Program-made: the position numbers and the translations under genes
Part shown: in pieces, positions 1 through 8,266 of the stretch
How the letters are laid out: every line of letters begins with the position of its first letter
How positions within the stretch are numbered: position 1 is the first letter of the stretch
The notes under the pieces: model-generated
Database searches by the model: none
What the model was told of the DNA's origin: nothing
Seen by the model: only the letters and a program-made list of their open reading frames with translations
Assembly (NCBI RefSeq): GCF_900290285.1
Contig: NZ_LT985756.1
Coordinates: 150,390-214,389, forward strand
DNA length: 64,000 bases
Source of the DNA: Candidatus Centipeda massiliensis
Lineage (GTDB): Bacteria > Bacillota > Negativicutes > Selenomonadales > Selenomonadaceae
Direction: 5' to 3'

Positions 1-1
1 G

Positions 2-1225
2 GAGCTGCACGCCCCCGATGCCGTCACGCCGCTTGGCATTCTAAAAATTGCCTCGATCAACACCCTGCACTTTCTCGCTGTCTGGATCAACGACATCGAG
101 TACAGCCTCTTCAACTTCCGCGAACTGAACGTCTCCGACGCCCTGCTCGCTGCGGGCATCAGTCTGCGCAAGTACAATGGCCGCCCCGGCATGGGACTCA
201 TGATTACCGTGAACGGCGAGCGCCGCAGTTTTCCGGGCACAATGGGCACGCTCGCACAGATCACCATTGACGGCAAGAGCGCGAGCCTCGACTCCCCCAT
301 CCGCGACGACTGCCGCATCAATCTCGTCGCCGGTGAAAACGGCACGCAGCCCGAGGTTCGCCTCAGCGACATTATCGGTACAATCGACAGCTATCAAGTC
401 TCTCTCAACGGAGAGGAACGGGTCGTAACGGCGAGCATCCTCGTCAACGACAGCCCCCCTGAGGGCGATCCCATTCTGCGTGACGGTGATGTGATCATCT
501 CGCGGCGTGAGCGCACGCTTGGCGAGGTGCTGCGCGCCGCAAACCTCCCGCCCACGGGACGGCGCATTTCCTACACGCTGAACGGAGAAGCGCGCCGCTT
601 CTCCACTCAGCCGAGGATCACGCTGAACGATGCGCCCGCTCCGCTCTCCACGATGCTCCATGAAGGCGATGTGATCGAGTACGAGGAGACCGCGATCCCA
701 ACCGTCGAATCCGTCCTGAATCTCTCCGCTGCCGCCTCATTCGCAACGATTACCTACGAGGGCAGAGAGCACCAGATTCCCGCTGCGGGGTTCACCCTGA
801 CGATCAACGGACGTGAGGCGTCCCCCGGTACAGTGGTCGAGGACGGCGCCGTGATCGCCTATCAAAAGGGCACGGGCAGTGCCAACGTCAGCGAAGCCCT
901 GCTCGCCGTCGGCTTCACGCCGCCGCCCGCGACGAGCCGCGTCACCTTCACCATTCTCGTGAACGGCGTCAAGGCGGACTTTACCAGCCCCATCCGCACG
1001 GGCGATACCCTCGAAGTCGTATTTGTGCCGCTGGAGTCGTTGAACACAGCTGCCGAAAAATCCGAGGAGAATCGTCCCGCAGCAAGCGCCATTCTTTCCG
1101 GTATTGCAGCGCGTGCAGGGCTTGGACAGGACATTGCAAATCCCCTCGACCGATCGGAACGAATGGGGACGGGAAAGCCCGCATCGGGCGCAGTCACACT
1201 TGACTCGCTCATGCGTTACGACTGA
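2..1225 (+). CDS. FtsA-like protein, C-terminal part (5' truncated by window edge)
   Basis: The reading frame is open from base 2 to a TGA at 1223-1225, so the start lies outside the window. The first visible residues (ELHAPDAVTPLGI) resemble the end of an FtsA/PilM-type actin-fold domain. The rest consists of about four degenerate repeats, each with a V-x-x-N-G-E-like strand and an I-x-D-G-D-x-I turn, ending in a low-complexity tail. Long FtsA-like proteins with such C-terminal repeats are, as I recall, annotated in Negativicutes. Assignment to FtsA rests on a short stretch; a cell-division or septal membrane-tethering role is inference. Confidence 0.55.
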   Translation, partial: ELHAPDAVTPLGILKIASINTLHFLAVWINDIEYSLFNFRELNVSDALLAAGISLRKYNGRPGMGLMITVNGERRSFPGTMGTLAQITIDGKSASLDSPIRDDCRINLVAGENGTQPEVRLSDIIGTIDSYQVSLNGEERVVTASILVNDSPPEGDPILRDGDVIISRRERTLGEVLRAANLPPTGRRISYTLNGEARRFSTQPRITLNDAPAPLSTMLHEGDVIEYEETAIPTVESVLNLSAAASFATITYEGREHQIPAAGFTLTINGREASPGTVVEDGAVIAYQKGTGSANVSEALLAVGFTPPPATSRVTFTILVNGVKADFTSPIRTGDTLEVVFVPLESLNTAAEKSEENRPAASAILSGIAARAGLGQDIANPLDRSERMGTGKPASGAVTLDSLMRYD

Positions 1226-1240
1226 TTCCTTCATCACACA

Positions 1241-1290
1241 AAGGGGGCTGCGCTCCGAAGTTTTAGCTTCGGAGCGCAGCCCCCTTTTTC
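1241..1290. terminator. Strong bidirectional rho-independent terminator
   Basis: A perfect 20-bp inverted repeat (arms 1241-1260 and 1267-1286) with a 6-nt loop is flanked by A-rich and T-rich ends. It lies between the convergent FtsA-like gene and the acyltransferase gene and can stop transcription from both sides. Confidence 0.9.
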
Positions 1291-2158
1291 ATTCCTCCCG
1301 CAGCGATTTCCAGCGGTCGTGCAGCCAGAACCACTCCTCTGGATATTTGCGCACCCACGCCTCGATGCGCGTGTTGATCATCTGCGTCACACGCAGGACA
1401 TCCGCCGCACGATCATCCGTCTTTTCGACCATGATTCCCTTTTCGACGGTGAGAACATGGTGCCCGTCCGCCTCACGGTGAATAAAGACGGGAAAGATCG
1501 GTACCGCACAGCGGCGCGCAATCGCCGCTGCTCCCGTGAACGCATTTGTCGGTTGTCCGAAAAAGTCGATGATGACACCGTCGCGCAGACTCGGATCCTG
1601 ATCACTGATGAGTCCGATGATCCAGCCCGCATCAATCATGCGGAACATCTCGCGCACGCCCGTCTGATAGGTGATGTGCATACCGACAAGCGCGCGGTAC
1701 TCGTTGATGAAGCGATCCATGCCCGCTGCACTCTGCCGTTTTGCCACGCCGACGATGGGAAGCCCCGCGCACGCAAATGCGCCGCCCATGAGTTCCCAGT
1801 TGCCGCTGTGCGAGGTGGCAAAGATCGCCCCCTTGCCCGCAGCGACCGCCGCACGCACCTCGTTCATTGCGCCCGTGATCGTCACATAGTCCGCCATGCA
1901 ATCCTTCATGACGGGAAAGCGCAGCACCTCCATCAGCATGGGTCCAAAGCGCAGGCTGCTCGCGCGCGCAATGCGCTCCGCCTCCGCCGCAGGGACAGAG
2001 AGGCAGCGCATGACCTGCTCCCGTGCCAGCCTCTTGCGCTTGGCGGGGACGAAGATCCACGCGATCTGCGCGAGACCTGCGCCCAGTGCCATGGCGGCGC
2101 CATGCGGCAGGAGGCAGATGAGGCGACTGAGGGCTTTCACCGCATAGTAGGAGAACAT
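1289..2158 (-). CDS. LpxL/HtrB-family lipid A acyltransferase
   Basis: Predicted late acyltransferase adding a secondary acyl chain to lipid A at the inner membrane. The 289-aa protein has an N-terminal hydrophobic segment (about residues 18-45) and the family catalytic motif HSGNWE near residue 117, followed by conserved segments including DQDPS and the C-terminal PEEWFWLHDRWK, matching the family in length and order. I start it at ATG 2158, one base after the lpxD stop; a longer frame back to 2185 would overlap lpxD. It is the last gene of the envelope operon and directly follows lpxD, which fits lipid A synthesis. Whether it acts like LpxL or LpxM cannot be told. Confidence 0.88.
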   Translation of the reverse strand: MFSYYAVKALSRLICLLPHGAAMALGAGLAQIAWIFVPAKRKRLAREQVMRCLSVPAAEAERIARASSLRFGPMLMEVLRFPVMKDCMADYVTITGAMNEVRAAVAAGKGAIFATSHSGNWELMGGAFACAGLPIVGVAKRQSAAGMDRFINEYRALVGMHITYQTGVREMFRMIDAGWIIGLISDQDPSLRDGVIIDFFGQPTNAFTGAAAIARRCAVPIFPVFIHREADGHHVLTVEKGIMVEKTDDRAADVLRVTQMINTRIEAWVRKYPEEWFWLHDRWKSLREE

Positions 2159-2159
2159 C

Positions 2160-3185
2160 TCAGTTCTTCCCTCGCAGTTCCTCAAGTTCCTTTTCGAGGG
2201 CCTTTATTTTTTTCACCATTTCGGGCAGACGGCGAATGGCCGCCTGTACGCGCAGCCATTCCGCATGCGGCTGCACGGGGAATCCCGCGCAGAAGACCCC
2301 CTCGGGCATATCGCCGATGATGCCGGAGCGTGCGGCGTAGACCGAGTTCGCGCCGATATTGATATGACCGACCGTCCCGACCTGTCCGCCGAAGGTGACG
2401 TTATGCCCCACCTTCGTGGAGCCGGAGATGCCCGTCTGCGCGACGATGAGGCAGTTGGCGCCGATATTGCAGTTGTGCCCGATGTGAACGAGATTGTCGA
2501 TCTTCGTCCCCTTGCCAATGACGGTTGCCCCAAGGGTCGCACGGTCGATGCCGACGTGCGCGCCGATCTCCACATCGTCCTCGATGACGACACCGCCGAC
2601 CTGCGGCACCTTCGTATGCACGCCCGCCTCGGTGGTAAAGCCGAACCCGTCCGCACCGATGACCGCGCCGCTGTGGATCGTGCAGCGTGCGCCGATACGG
2701 CAGTGCTCGCGCACAGTCGCATTCGGGTAAAGAACGGTCTGATCGCCGATCTCGCTGTACTGCCCAACATAGACATGGGGATAGATGGTCACGCCCGCAC
2801 CGAGCACGGCATGATCGTCAATGTAGGCAAAGGGAAGGACAGTCACGCCCTCTCCGATGCTGACATCCGCGCCGATGTACGCCTCGTCGCTCACGCCAAC
2901 CGCGTGCTCAATGGGCGGGGTAAAGCTCGTCAACAGCTTGGCAAATGCTGCCTTTGGCTCCTCGACGAAAATGACGGTTCCTGCAAAGCCCTCCGTCCCC
3001 TTCGGCAGGAGGAGTGCGCCTGCCTTCGCCGATGTGCGTGCCGCATCGATATGCGGCGGCACGGCAAAGGCGAGATCATCCGTCCCCGCCTCATCGAGCG
3101 CAGCAAGACCGCGGATGATGCGTGTCCCATCACCGCTCACGGTACCGCCGATGATCGACGCAATCTCATTGACTGTCTTTTCCAT
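2160..3185 (-). CDS. lpxD: UDP-3-O-(3-hydroxyacyl)glucosamine N-acyltransferase
   Basis: Third step of lipid A synthesis: transfers a 3-hydroxyacyl chain from ACP to the 2-amino group of UDP-3-O-acylglucosamine in the cytoplasm. The 341-aa protein is full length. After an N-terminal uridine-binding domain (about 1-100) it shows many left-handed beta-helix hexapeptide repeats (I/V-G-x-x-x-x) and the catalytic-histidine region DNLVHIGHNCNIG, then a short helical tail. It lies between a Skp/OmpH gene and the LpxL-type acyltransferase, an arrangement also typical of proteobacterial lpx clusters. Confidence 0.96.
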   Translation of the reverse strand: MEKTVNEIASIIGGTVSGDGTRIIRGLAALDEAGTDDLAFAVPPHIDAARTSAKAGALLLPKGTEGFAGTVIFVEEPKAAFAKLLTSFTPPIEHAVGVSDEAYIGADVSIGEGVTVLPFAYIDDHAVLGAGVTIYPHVYVGQYSEIGDQTVLYPNATVREHCRIGARCTIHSGAVIGADGFGFTTEAGVHTKVPQVGGVVIEDDVEIGAHVGIDRATLGATVIGKGTKIDNLVHIGHNCNIGANCLIVAQTGISGSTKVGHNVTFGGQVGTVGHINIGANSVYAARSGIIGDMPEGVFCAGFPVQPHAEWLRVQAAIRRLPEMVKKIKALEKELEELRGKN

Positions 3186-3199
3186 GCTTCATGCCCCTT

Positions 3200-3631
3200 T
3201 TATTGGAGTTTTTGAATCACATCGTCGGTGATGTCCGTCCCGCCCATAATGACGCTGGGATAGGTCTTGGAGGAGTCCATCACAATGTCGAACTTCTTCT
3301 CCTTGACAACATCCTGCACAGCAACGTTCAGTTTCTGCTCAAGCTGAACGCTATACATCTGATTGAGTCCCGCCATCTTGCGCTGGGTCTCCATCTGAAG
3401 CTGCTGCGCCTCCTCCGTGGTCATCGCAGGATTTGCCTCGAACTTCGCCTGCGCCTCGGACTGCGCCTCCATGAGTTTTGTATTTGCCTCGGCGACCACC
3501 GCCTTAATCGCAGGAGCCTCCTCCTGCACGCGCGCGCGGTCAATCGTGCCGATGTGCACCTGACCACAGCCGGCAACAAATACACTTGCGGTAAGAAGGC
3601 CGGCCGCGGCCGCCTTGCTGAAATAATTCAT
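3200..3631 (-). CDS. OmpH/Skp-family periplasmic chaperone, predicted lipoprotein
   Basis: The 143-aa protein has a lipoprotein signal peptide with lipobox VAGC (Cys about residue 22), a central charged helical region (about 50-105) suited to a coiled-coil arm, and the OmpH ending (GGTDITDDVIQKL) forming the beta-barrel body. Skp-type proteins hold unfolded outer-membrane proteins in the periplasm before delivery to BamA. It is the second OmpH gene of this operon, 14 bases upstream of lpxD. The lipid anchor differs from classical soluble Skp and from the paralogue at 4803-5267, which has a plain hydrophobic anchor. Confidence 0.88.
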   Translation of the reverse strand: MNYFSKAAAAGLLTASVFVAGCGQVHIGTIDRARVQEEAPAIKAVVAEANTKLMEAQSEAQAKFEANPAMTTEEAQQLQMETQRKMAGLNQMYSVQLEQKLNVAVQDVVKEKKFDIVMDSSKTYPSVIMGGTDITDDVIQKLQ

Positions 3632-3667
3632 CTCTCGATTAGTCCTTTCAATCCTTCATGAAGAGCC

Positions 3668-4723
3668 TCATCGGCTTACAGCGGGTTCAATGCGCTGCAT
3701 CTCCCGCACCATCTCCGCCGTTACATCGCGTGCCGTACTGCTTAGGATCGGTGCATAGCGGTGCACGACAAAGGGTTCTGCATGTCCCAGCAGCGTGATC
3801 CCGTCAGCCTCCGGTGAGGCAAGTATCAGAACGAACCGATACTGTATGGCAATCTTCGCCGCACGGCTGCGCACATCGCGCAAGATCTCCGCCTCCAGGG
3901 CGTTCGCCTCTGCGCGCACGGCGGCAAGCCGAGCGACGCGTGCAGCGACGGCAGAGGCGTCCTCCTGCGCTGCGCGGGCGCGTTCCATCTCCGCGGCACT
4001 GCGTTCCTCCACGTCACGCTTCAGCCGCTCCGCCTCTGCCTTCTGCGCATCCACGGTCTCCTGCACACTCTGCGTCCACGCGGCCTGCTTTGGCTCCATC
4101 TGCGCGGCAACGCGCGCATGGATTTCCGCCTGCCACTGGCGATAGAGAGCCATCTGGCGCTCGGTACGTTCTTCTTTGAGTTCGTCACGCTCCGCCTCCC
4201 AGACGGCACGCTCGCGCGCAAGTTCCTCCGCCGTGACCGCAGGCGTGTGCATGGAACGCTGATTGTCAATCTTGAGGTTGATGTTCAGAATGGCGTTCAG
4301 ATACTCGTCGTCAATCGCTTTCTTGCGCGCCTCATAGTCCGGCTCCGTCTGCTTGCGGTAGACCTCCGTCAGCCGCTTTTGCTCACGCTCAAGTTCGACA
4401 CGCGTCGAGATCACCGTCTGCGCATTCTTTTGCCAGACGGAATCCTCGAATGGTGCTTCCTCCGTCTGCGGCGGATCCACCGCAGGCAGTGCGGGCAGAT
4501 CGCGCAGGAGCAGCGTAAGCGTTCGCTCCTCGGCGCGCAGTGCGCTAAGCCGTGCATAGGAAGGATGCGCCGCAAGCACCTCTGCCATACGGATCGTTCC
4601 GATATCGCTTTCCTCCGCCGGCGGCTCGTGCTCGGGTCGGAGGAAAAAGACGGCTAAAAGAATGAGGAGGCACGCTCCGCCCGCAAGGATCTCCCTGCGC
4701 CTCGTATGCCATAGTTTTTGCAA
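3668..4723 (-). CDS. Membrane-anchored coiled-coil protein with OmpH-like ending
   Basis: 351 aa from a TTG start at 4723, chosen because a GAGGAGG ribosome site lies 5 nt before it; the ATG at 4792 would precede a terminator hairpin. An N-terminal transmembrane helix (about residues 14-30, LAGGACLLILLAVFFL) is followed by a long Ala/Glu/Arg-rich coiled coil (about 60-290). The C-terminal 60 residues resemble the OmpH body (LLGHAEPFVVHRYAP, then a helix). It sits between two OmpH genes and may be a diverged, enlarged OmpH paralogue acting in the periplasm. Function is inferred from context. Confidence 0.7.
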   Translation of the reverse strand: MQKLWHTRRREILAGGACLLILLAVFFLRPEHEPPAEESDIGTIRMAEVLAAHPSYARLSALRAEERTLTLLLRDLPALPAVDPPQTEEAPFEDSVWQKNAQTVISTRVELEREQKRLTEVYRKQTEPDYEARKKAIDDEYLNAILNINLKIDNQRSMHTPAVTAEELARERAVWEAERDELKEERTERQMALYRQWQAEIHARVAAQMEPKQAAWTQSVQETVDAQKAEAERLKRDVEERSAAEMERARAAQEDASAVAARVARLAAVRAEANALEAEILRDVRSRAAKIAIQYRFVLILASPEADGITLLGHAEPFVVHRYAPILSSTARDVTAEMVREMQRIEPAVSR

Positions 4724-4750
4724 GCTGCCCTCCTCATTTTGTCTGTCTAC

Positions 4751-4782
4751 AAAAATGTACCGAGCAGCACTCTGCCCGGTAC
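4751..4782 (-). terminator. Hairpin terminator or attenuator after ompH
   Basis: Arms 4757-4767 and 4772-4782 form an 11-bp stem (one G-T pair) followed on the minus strand by TTTTT. It sits between ompH (4803) and the TTG start at 4723, so it may partly reduce expression of the downstream lpxD part of the operon. Confidence 0.7.
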
Positions 4783-4802
4783 ATATCCGCATCTTTTACA
4801 GA

Positions 4803-5267
4803 TTACTTGCTCAGCTGCTTCACGACATCCTGCGTGATATCCTGTCCGCCGTACACAACGGCGCCCTTCTCAATCACGACCGAAAGTCCCTTCTTCTCAG
4901 CAACACTCTTGACAGCATCCTGAATGCTCTTTTCGATCGGCTCCATCAGCTCCTCGTTCTTCTGCTGAAGACGCTGCATCGTCTGCTGATAGTAGTCCGA
5001 CTTCTCCTGATCGTTCATGCTTGCGGACTTCGTCTCAAAATCTGCCTGTGCCTCCTGCGATGCCTTCTGCATCTCGGCGTTCGCCGCCGCAAGCTGCGGG
5101 TGCTGGCTGCCAACCTGACGATAGTCGACCACGCCCACGGAGGACGTTGCCGCCGAGGCAATACCCGAACCGCTCTGCGTAAGTGCAAGCGCAACCACCG
5201 AACCGACGAAGACGACGGCGATGAGAATGCTGATAATCTTAACCTGCTTCTGCTGCAATTTGATCAT
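4803..5267 (-). CDS. OmpH/Skp-family periplasmic chaperone
   Basis: 154 aa from ATG 5267, which has an AAGGAG site 9-10 nt upstream; a longer frame to 5291 lacks this. An uncleaved anchor or signal sequence (about residues 10-32) is followed by a Gln/Glu/Lys-rich helical arm (about 60-115) and the OmpH ending (VVYGGQDITQDVVKQL). Predicted to carry unfolded outer-membrane proteins across the periplasm to BamA, encoded upstream in the same operon. Similar to the 3200-3631 lipoprotein but with a different N-terminus. Confidence 0.9.
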   Translation of the reverse strand: MIKLQQKQVKIISILIAVVFVGSVVALALTQSGSGIASAATSSVGVVDYRQVGSQHPQLAAANAEMQKASQEAQADFETKSASMNDQEKSDYYQQTMQRLQQKNEELMEPIEKSIQDAVKSVAEKKGLSVVIEKGAVVYGGQDITQDVVKQLSK

Positions 5268-5339
5268 GAATAAAATCTCCTTTTCCATCAAAACTGCCAG
5301 TGTGCTCCATTATAGCAAAGAGCGGCGTGCAGTTCAATA

Positions 5340-5744
5340 TCATTTTGTTGGGCGATGTGCGACGAGCGGCATCTCCGTAAACGCCAGATCTGCGATCTTG
5401 GGGCAGCTGAGCGGATGGTTCAGCCAGTTCTCATGCGCAAAGGTTACCTCGACAATCTTGGGTCCATCCTGGAAGCGATAGGTGGAGCTGTAGACACCGT
5501 CCACAATCGTCTTCTGAACGAGAACCGCCTTGCCGTACATTCCCTCCAGTTCACTGAGGCTCAGCTCGGTTGGCAGACTGTCAAAATTCTCCTTTGTGAT
5601 GACATCCTGCTTGTCATAGTCCCCCTGCAATGCGCCGGGTCCCGGTGCCCGATCCGCCGTCTTTGCGCCACCGCAGCCCGCGATGAGCATCGACGACGCT
5701 GCAAACGCTGCTGCCACAAGGGCAATCTTACTGACCTTCCTCAT
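5340..5744 (-). CDS. Small hypothetical lipoprotein
   Basis: 134 aa with a clear lipoprotein signal (charged MRKVSK, hydrophobic core, lipobox IAGC with Cys near residue 24). The mature part has a flexible Gly/Pro linker and a compact domain with a YRF strand and two cysteines (one at the lipid site, one near residue 112). I do not recognise the family. It lies in the envelope operon between the GT39 gene and ompH, so an envelope role is likely but unproven; SmpA/BamE-like small lipoproteins are a possible comparison (the segment ELSLSELEGMYGKA recalls their start). Confidence 0.75.
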   Translation of the reverse strand: MRKVSKIALVAAAFAASSMLIAGCGGAKTADRAPGPGALQGDYDKQDVITKENFDSLPTELSLSELEGMYGKAVLVQKTIVDGVYSSTYRFQDGPKIVEVTFAHENWLNHPLSCPKIADLAFTEMPLVAHRPTK

Positions 5745-5836
5745 GATAATCCCTCTTTCTTATGAACTCTCCTAATATGACGCTTCTATCATACACCATT
5801 CCATGAATTCATTCAAGGAAAACAGAAGAAGATTTT

Positions 5837-7297
5837 TCACGGCGTCGCCGCCGCACGCCGATAGAGACGCAGCTTCGTCCGTCCCTCCGTTGGGATCTCG
5901 CCGAGCTCCTCCCAGTCCGCGCCCGCAAACTCCGTCTCAAAAGCGTCGAATGCGTGGCGCTCCACGACGAGATACACCGTCCTGTCCGCGGGAAGCTCAT
6001 CCATGGGCAGAAACGGCATGACGTTCTTGCTGTTCCAGCTCATCTCCTTCGGCGCACATGCCGCGATCTCCTCACGCGTCGCGAGCGCATACATCGTATG
6101 CCCCGTATAGTAAGGCACCGTCGCCGTGTAGTCGCCATAGCAGACAAGCAGATCGTCCGCACGCATCGTTTCGGAGAGGATCGCCGCCGCACGCTTGCCG
6201 CTGAAATGCCCATCACGCTCCGAATAATTCGTCGCAATAAAGACGACGGCGAGATAGAGCCCCATCCCGAGGATCGCCCCCCCCTTCAGCACGCGCGGGT
6301 TGTGTGCGAGAAGGCGCGCCGTGAGAATCGCCGTCGGTAAAAAAGCAGGGAAGCTGTACGTCGGATACTTGGTCGCCATCAGCTGAAAGAAGACGGGCAC
6401 GACGACCGCCCAGACGAGCAGGAAGAGCGCGCGTGTGTCAATGCTGGGGCGAATGCGCCACACACGGTAGAGCGCAAGCGGCAGCGCAAAACTCCACGGG
6501 AACATCCCGATGAAGTAAATCCCGATGTAGAAATACCAGACATTCCATTTCGCGTGCTCGGACACCGTCGCGCGCAGGACGTTGTGAATGCCGAGGAACG
6601 TATTGATGAAATCCGCCCCATGCACGAGATACATATAGATGTACCACGGTGCGCAGACCGCTGCAAAGACGAGCAGCCCCGTCGGCAGACAGATGCGCCG
6701 AAGCGCGGAGAGGTCGCGTGCCGCCAACAGGAAGACGAGGATCACAAGCCCCGGCAGGAGAAAGCCGACCGGTCCCTTCGTGAGAACCCCCAGCCCCGCA
6801 CAGGCGTATGCGATGTAGAAAAACTTTTGCTGCCGCTCATAGTACCCAAGAAAGAATGCCGCGAGCGTGCCGCCGAAGAAGACGAAGAGGCTCATATCCG
6901 TGAGGATGAGCTTTGCGAGGAAGGCGTAGAGTACCCCCGTCCCGAGGATGATCGCCGACCAGAACGCCGTCCGCTCATCGTAGAGCCGCCGCGCAAATCC
7001 ATAGGTCAGGAGGAGTCCCGCCGCCGCAAAGAGCGCAGGGAAGAACCGCGCAGCGAAGTCCGTCACGCCGAACGCGGAGAACGCCGCGAGCAGCTCCCAG
7101 TAAAAGAAGATCGGCTTGTCGTACCAGTAGTTCCCGTAGATCTGCGGAGAGAGCCAGTCCCCCGCTGAGAGCATTTCCTTCGCTGTCTGTGCGTAGTTCA
7201 CCTCGACGGGCGCCGTCACAGAGAGCGATCCGTTGCCCCAGAAATACAGTATGACAAGGCAGAGTATTGCCGCACCGCTCGTCAGCCGCTCATTCAT
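5837..7297 (-). CDS. GT39 / ArnT-like polyprenyl-phosphate-sugar glycosyltransferase
   Basis: 486 aa with an N-terminal transmembrane helix, a first periplasmic loop containing an acidic motif (APVEVNYA, in the place of the DExRYA-like motif of ArnT) and about a dozen membrane segments, then a soluble C-terminal domain (about 370-486). The family moves a sugar from an undecaprenyl or dolichyl phosphate carrier onto lipid A or protein at the periplasmic face. I start at ATG 7297, 7 nt after a GGAG, overlapping the end of the GT2 gene by 8 bases; the tool-length frame to 7345 lies inside GT2. Coupling to an ArnC/DPM1-like GT2 supports a charge-and-transfer pair. The sugar and acceptor are unknown. 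Confidence 0.88.
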   Translation of the reverse strand: MNERLTSGAAILCLVILYFWGNGSLSVTAPVEVNYAQTAKEMLSAGDWLSPQIYGNYWYDKPIFFYWELLAAFSAFGVTDFAARFFPALFAAAGLLLTYGFARRLYDERTAFWSAIILGTGVLYAFLAKLILTDMSLFVFFGGTLAAFFLGYYERQQKFFYIAYACAGLGVLTKGPVGFLLPGLVILVFLLAARDLSALRRICLPTGLLVFAAVCAPWYIYMYLVHGADFINTFLGIHNVLRATVSEHAKWNVWYFYIGIYFIGMFPWSFALPLALYRVWRIRPSIDTRALFLLVWAVVVPVFFQLMATKYPTYSFPAFLPTAILTARLLAHNPRVLKGGAILGMGLYLAVVFIATNYSERDGHFSGKRAAAILSETMRADDLLVCYGDYTATVPYYTGHTMYALATREEIAACAPKEMSWNSKNVMPFLPMDELPADRTVYLVVERHAFDAFETEFAGADWEELGEIPTEGRTKLRLYRRAAATP

Positions 7298-8246
7298 CAC
7301 AGCACTCCTTTGACCGCGCTCCTGCGTGCCTGTTGTCGCACGCAATCAGGTAGAGCGGACGATTTTTCACCTCTTGCAGAATACGCGCGATGTACTCGCC
7401 GCAGACACCGAGCATCATCATCTGCATGCCGCCGAAGAACAGGCTGCATACGACGATGGTGGACCAACCCGCCACAGTCTCTCCACTGAGCGTTTCAAAG
7501 AGGACGTGGAGGAAGATCAGCATGGCAATCAGTGCCGAGAGCACGCCCATGTAGAATGCAGCGCGCAGGGGCTGTACCGAATACGCAAGAATGCCGTCGA
7601 GCGCGAAGGAGATCATCTTGTGCAGGGAGAACTTGGACTTCCCGGCAAAGCGCTCGTGCGCCACAAACTCCACCGTCGTCTTCCGAAAGCCCATCGCTCC
7701 CACAATGCCGCGGATGAAGCGTGCGTGTTCACGGTAACGGCGCAGGGCGAGCACGGCTTTGCGATCCATCAGACGGAAGTCCGACCCGCCCTCCTGGATC
7801 TCCACATCGGTCATCGCATTGAGAAGGCGATAGTAGTATTTCGAGGTCAGCCGCTTAAAGAGCGAGGCTCCCTCCGTCGTGAGGCGCACGGTCTGCACGA
7901 TCTCATAGCCCGCCTCCCACTGTGCCAGCAGCACGGGCAGGAGTTCCGGCGGGTGCTGCATATCGCCGTCCATCGTGATAACCGCATCGCCATTCGCATG
8001 ATCCGTACCGCAGGTCAGTGCCAGCTGGTGCCCCGAATTGCGCGCGAGAAAGATCGACTGCACGCGTGCATCCCGCTCCCCCAGTTCGCGCAGAATCGCG
8101 CGGCTGCGGTCACGGGAGCCATCGTCGATAAAGAGCAGCTCATAGTCATACGGCAGCTGTTCCATAACCGCCTCGACGGACTGCACAAAATGCTCGATAT
8201 TGTCCTCCTCGTTGTAGACCGGAACGACAATCGAAACCCGTTTCAC
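7290..8246 (-). CDS. GT2 polyprenyl-phosphate glycosyltransferase (ArnC/GtrB/DPM1-like)
   Basis: Predicted to transfer a sugar from a nucleotide donor to undecaprenyl phosphate on the cytoplasmic face. The protein opens with the GT-A motif VSIVVPVYNEE, has FIDDGSRD and TMDGDMQHPP (the acidic metal-binding site) and ends with two transmembrane helices (about 230-255 and 265-290). I place the start at GTG 8246 (318 aa) because AAGGA lies 9 nt before it; ATG 8255 or ATG 8267 (overlapping the previous stop as TGATG) are alternatives. Paired with the GT39 gene, it probably makes that enzyme's lipid-linked donor. Confidence 0.9.
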   Translation of the reverse strand: MKRVSIVVPVYNEEDNIEHFVQSVEAVMEQLPYDYELLFIDDGSRDRSRAILRELGERDARVQSIFLARNSGHQLALTCGTDHANGDAVITMDGDMQHPPELLPVLLAQWEAGYEIVQTVRLTTEGASLFKRLTSKYYYRLLNAMTDVEIQEGGSDFRLMDRKAVLALRRYREHARFIRGIVGAMGFRKTTVEFVAHERFAGKSKFSLHKMISFALDGILAYSVQPLRAAFYMGVLSALIAMLIFLHVLFETLSGETVAGWSTIVVCSLFFGGMQMMMLGVCGEYIARILQEVKNRPLYLIACDNRHAGARSKECCDE

Positions 8247-8266
8247 CGTGACCATTCCTTCTCTCA

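Noticed and set aside
4724-4792. ATG start at 4792 for the OmpH-like anchored protein
   Set aside because: It would place a terminator-type hairpin in the coding region, whereas TTG 4723 has a strong ribosome site and starts directly before the membrane helix.
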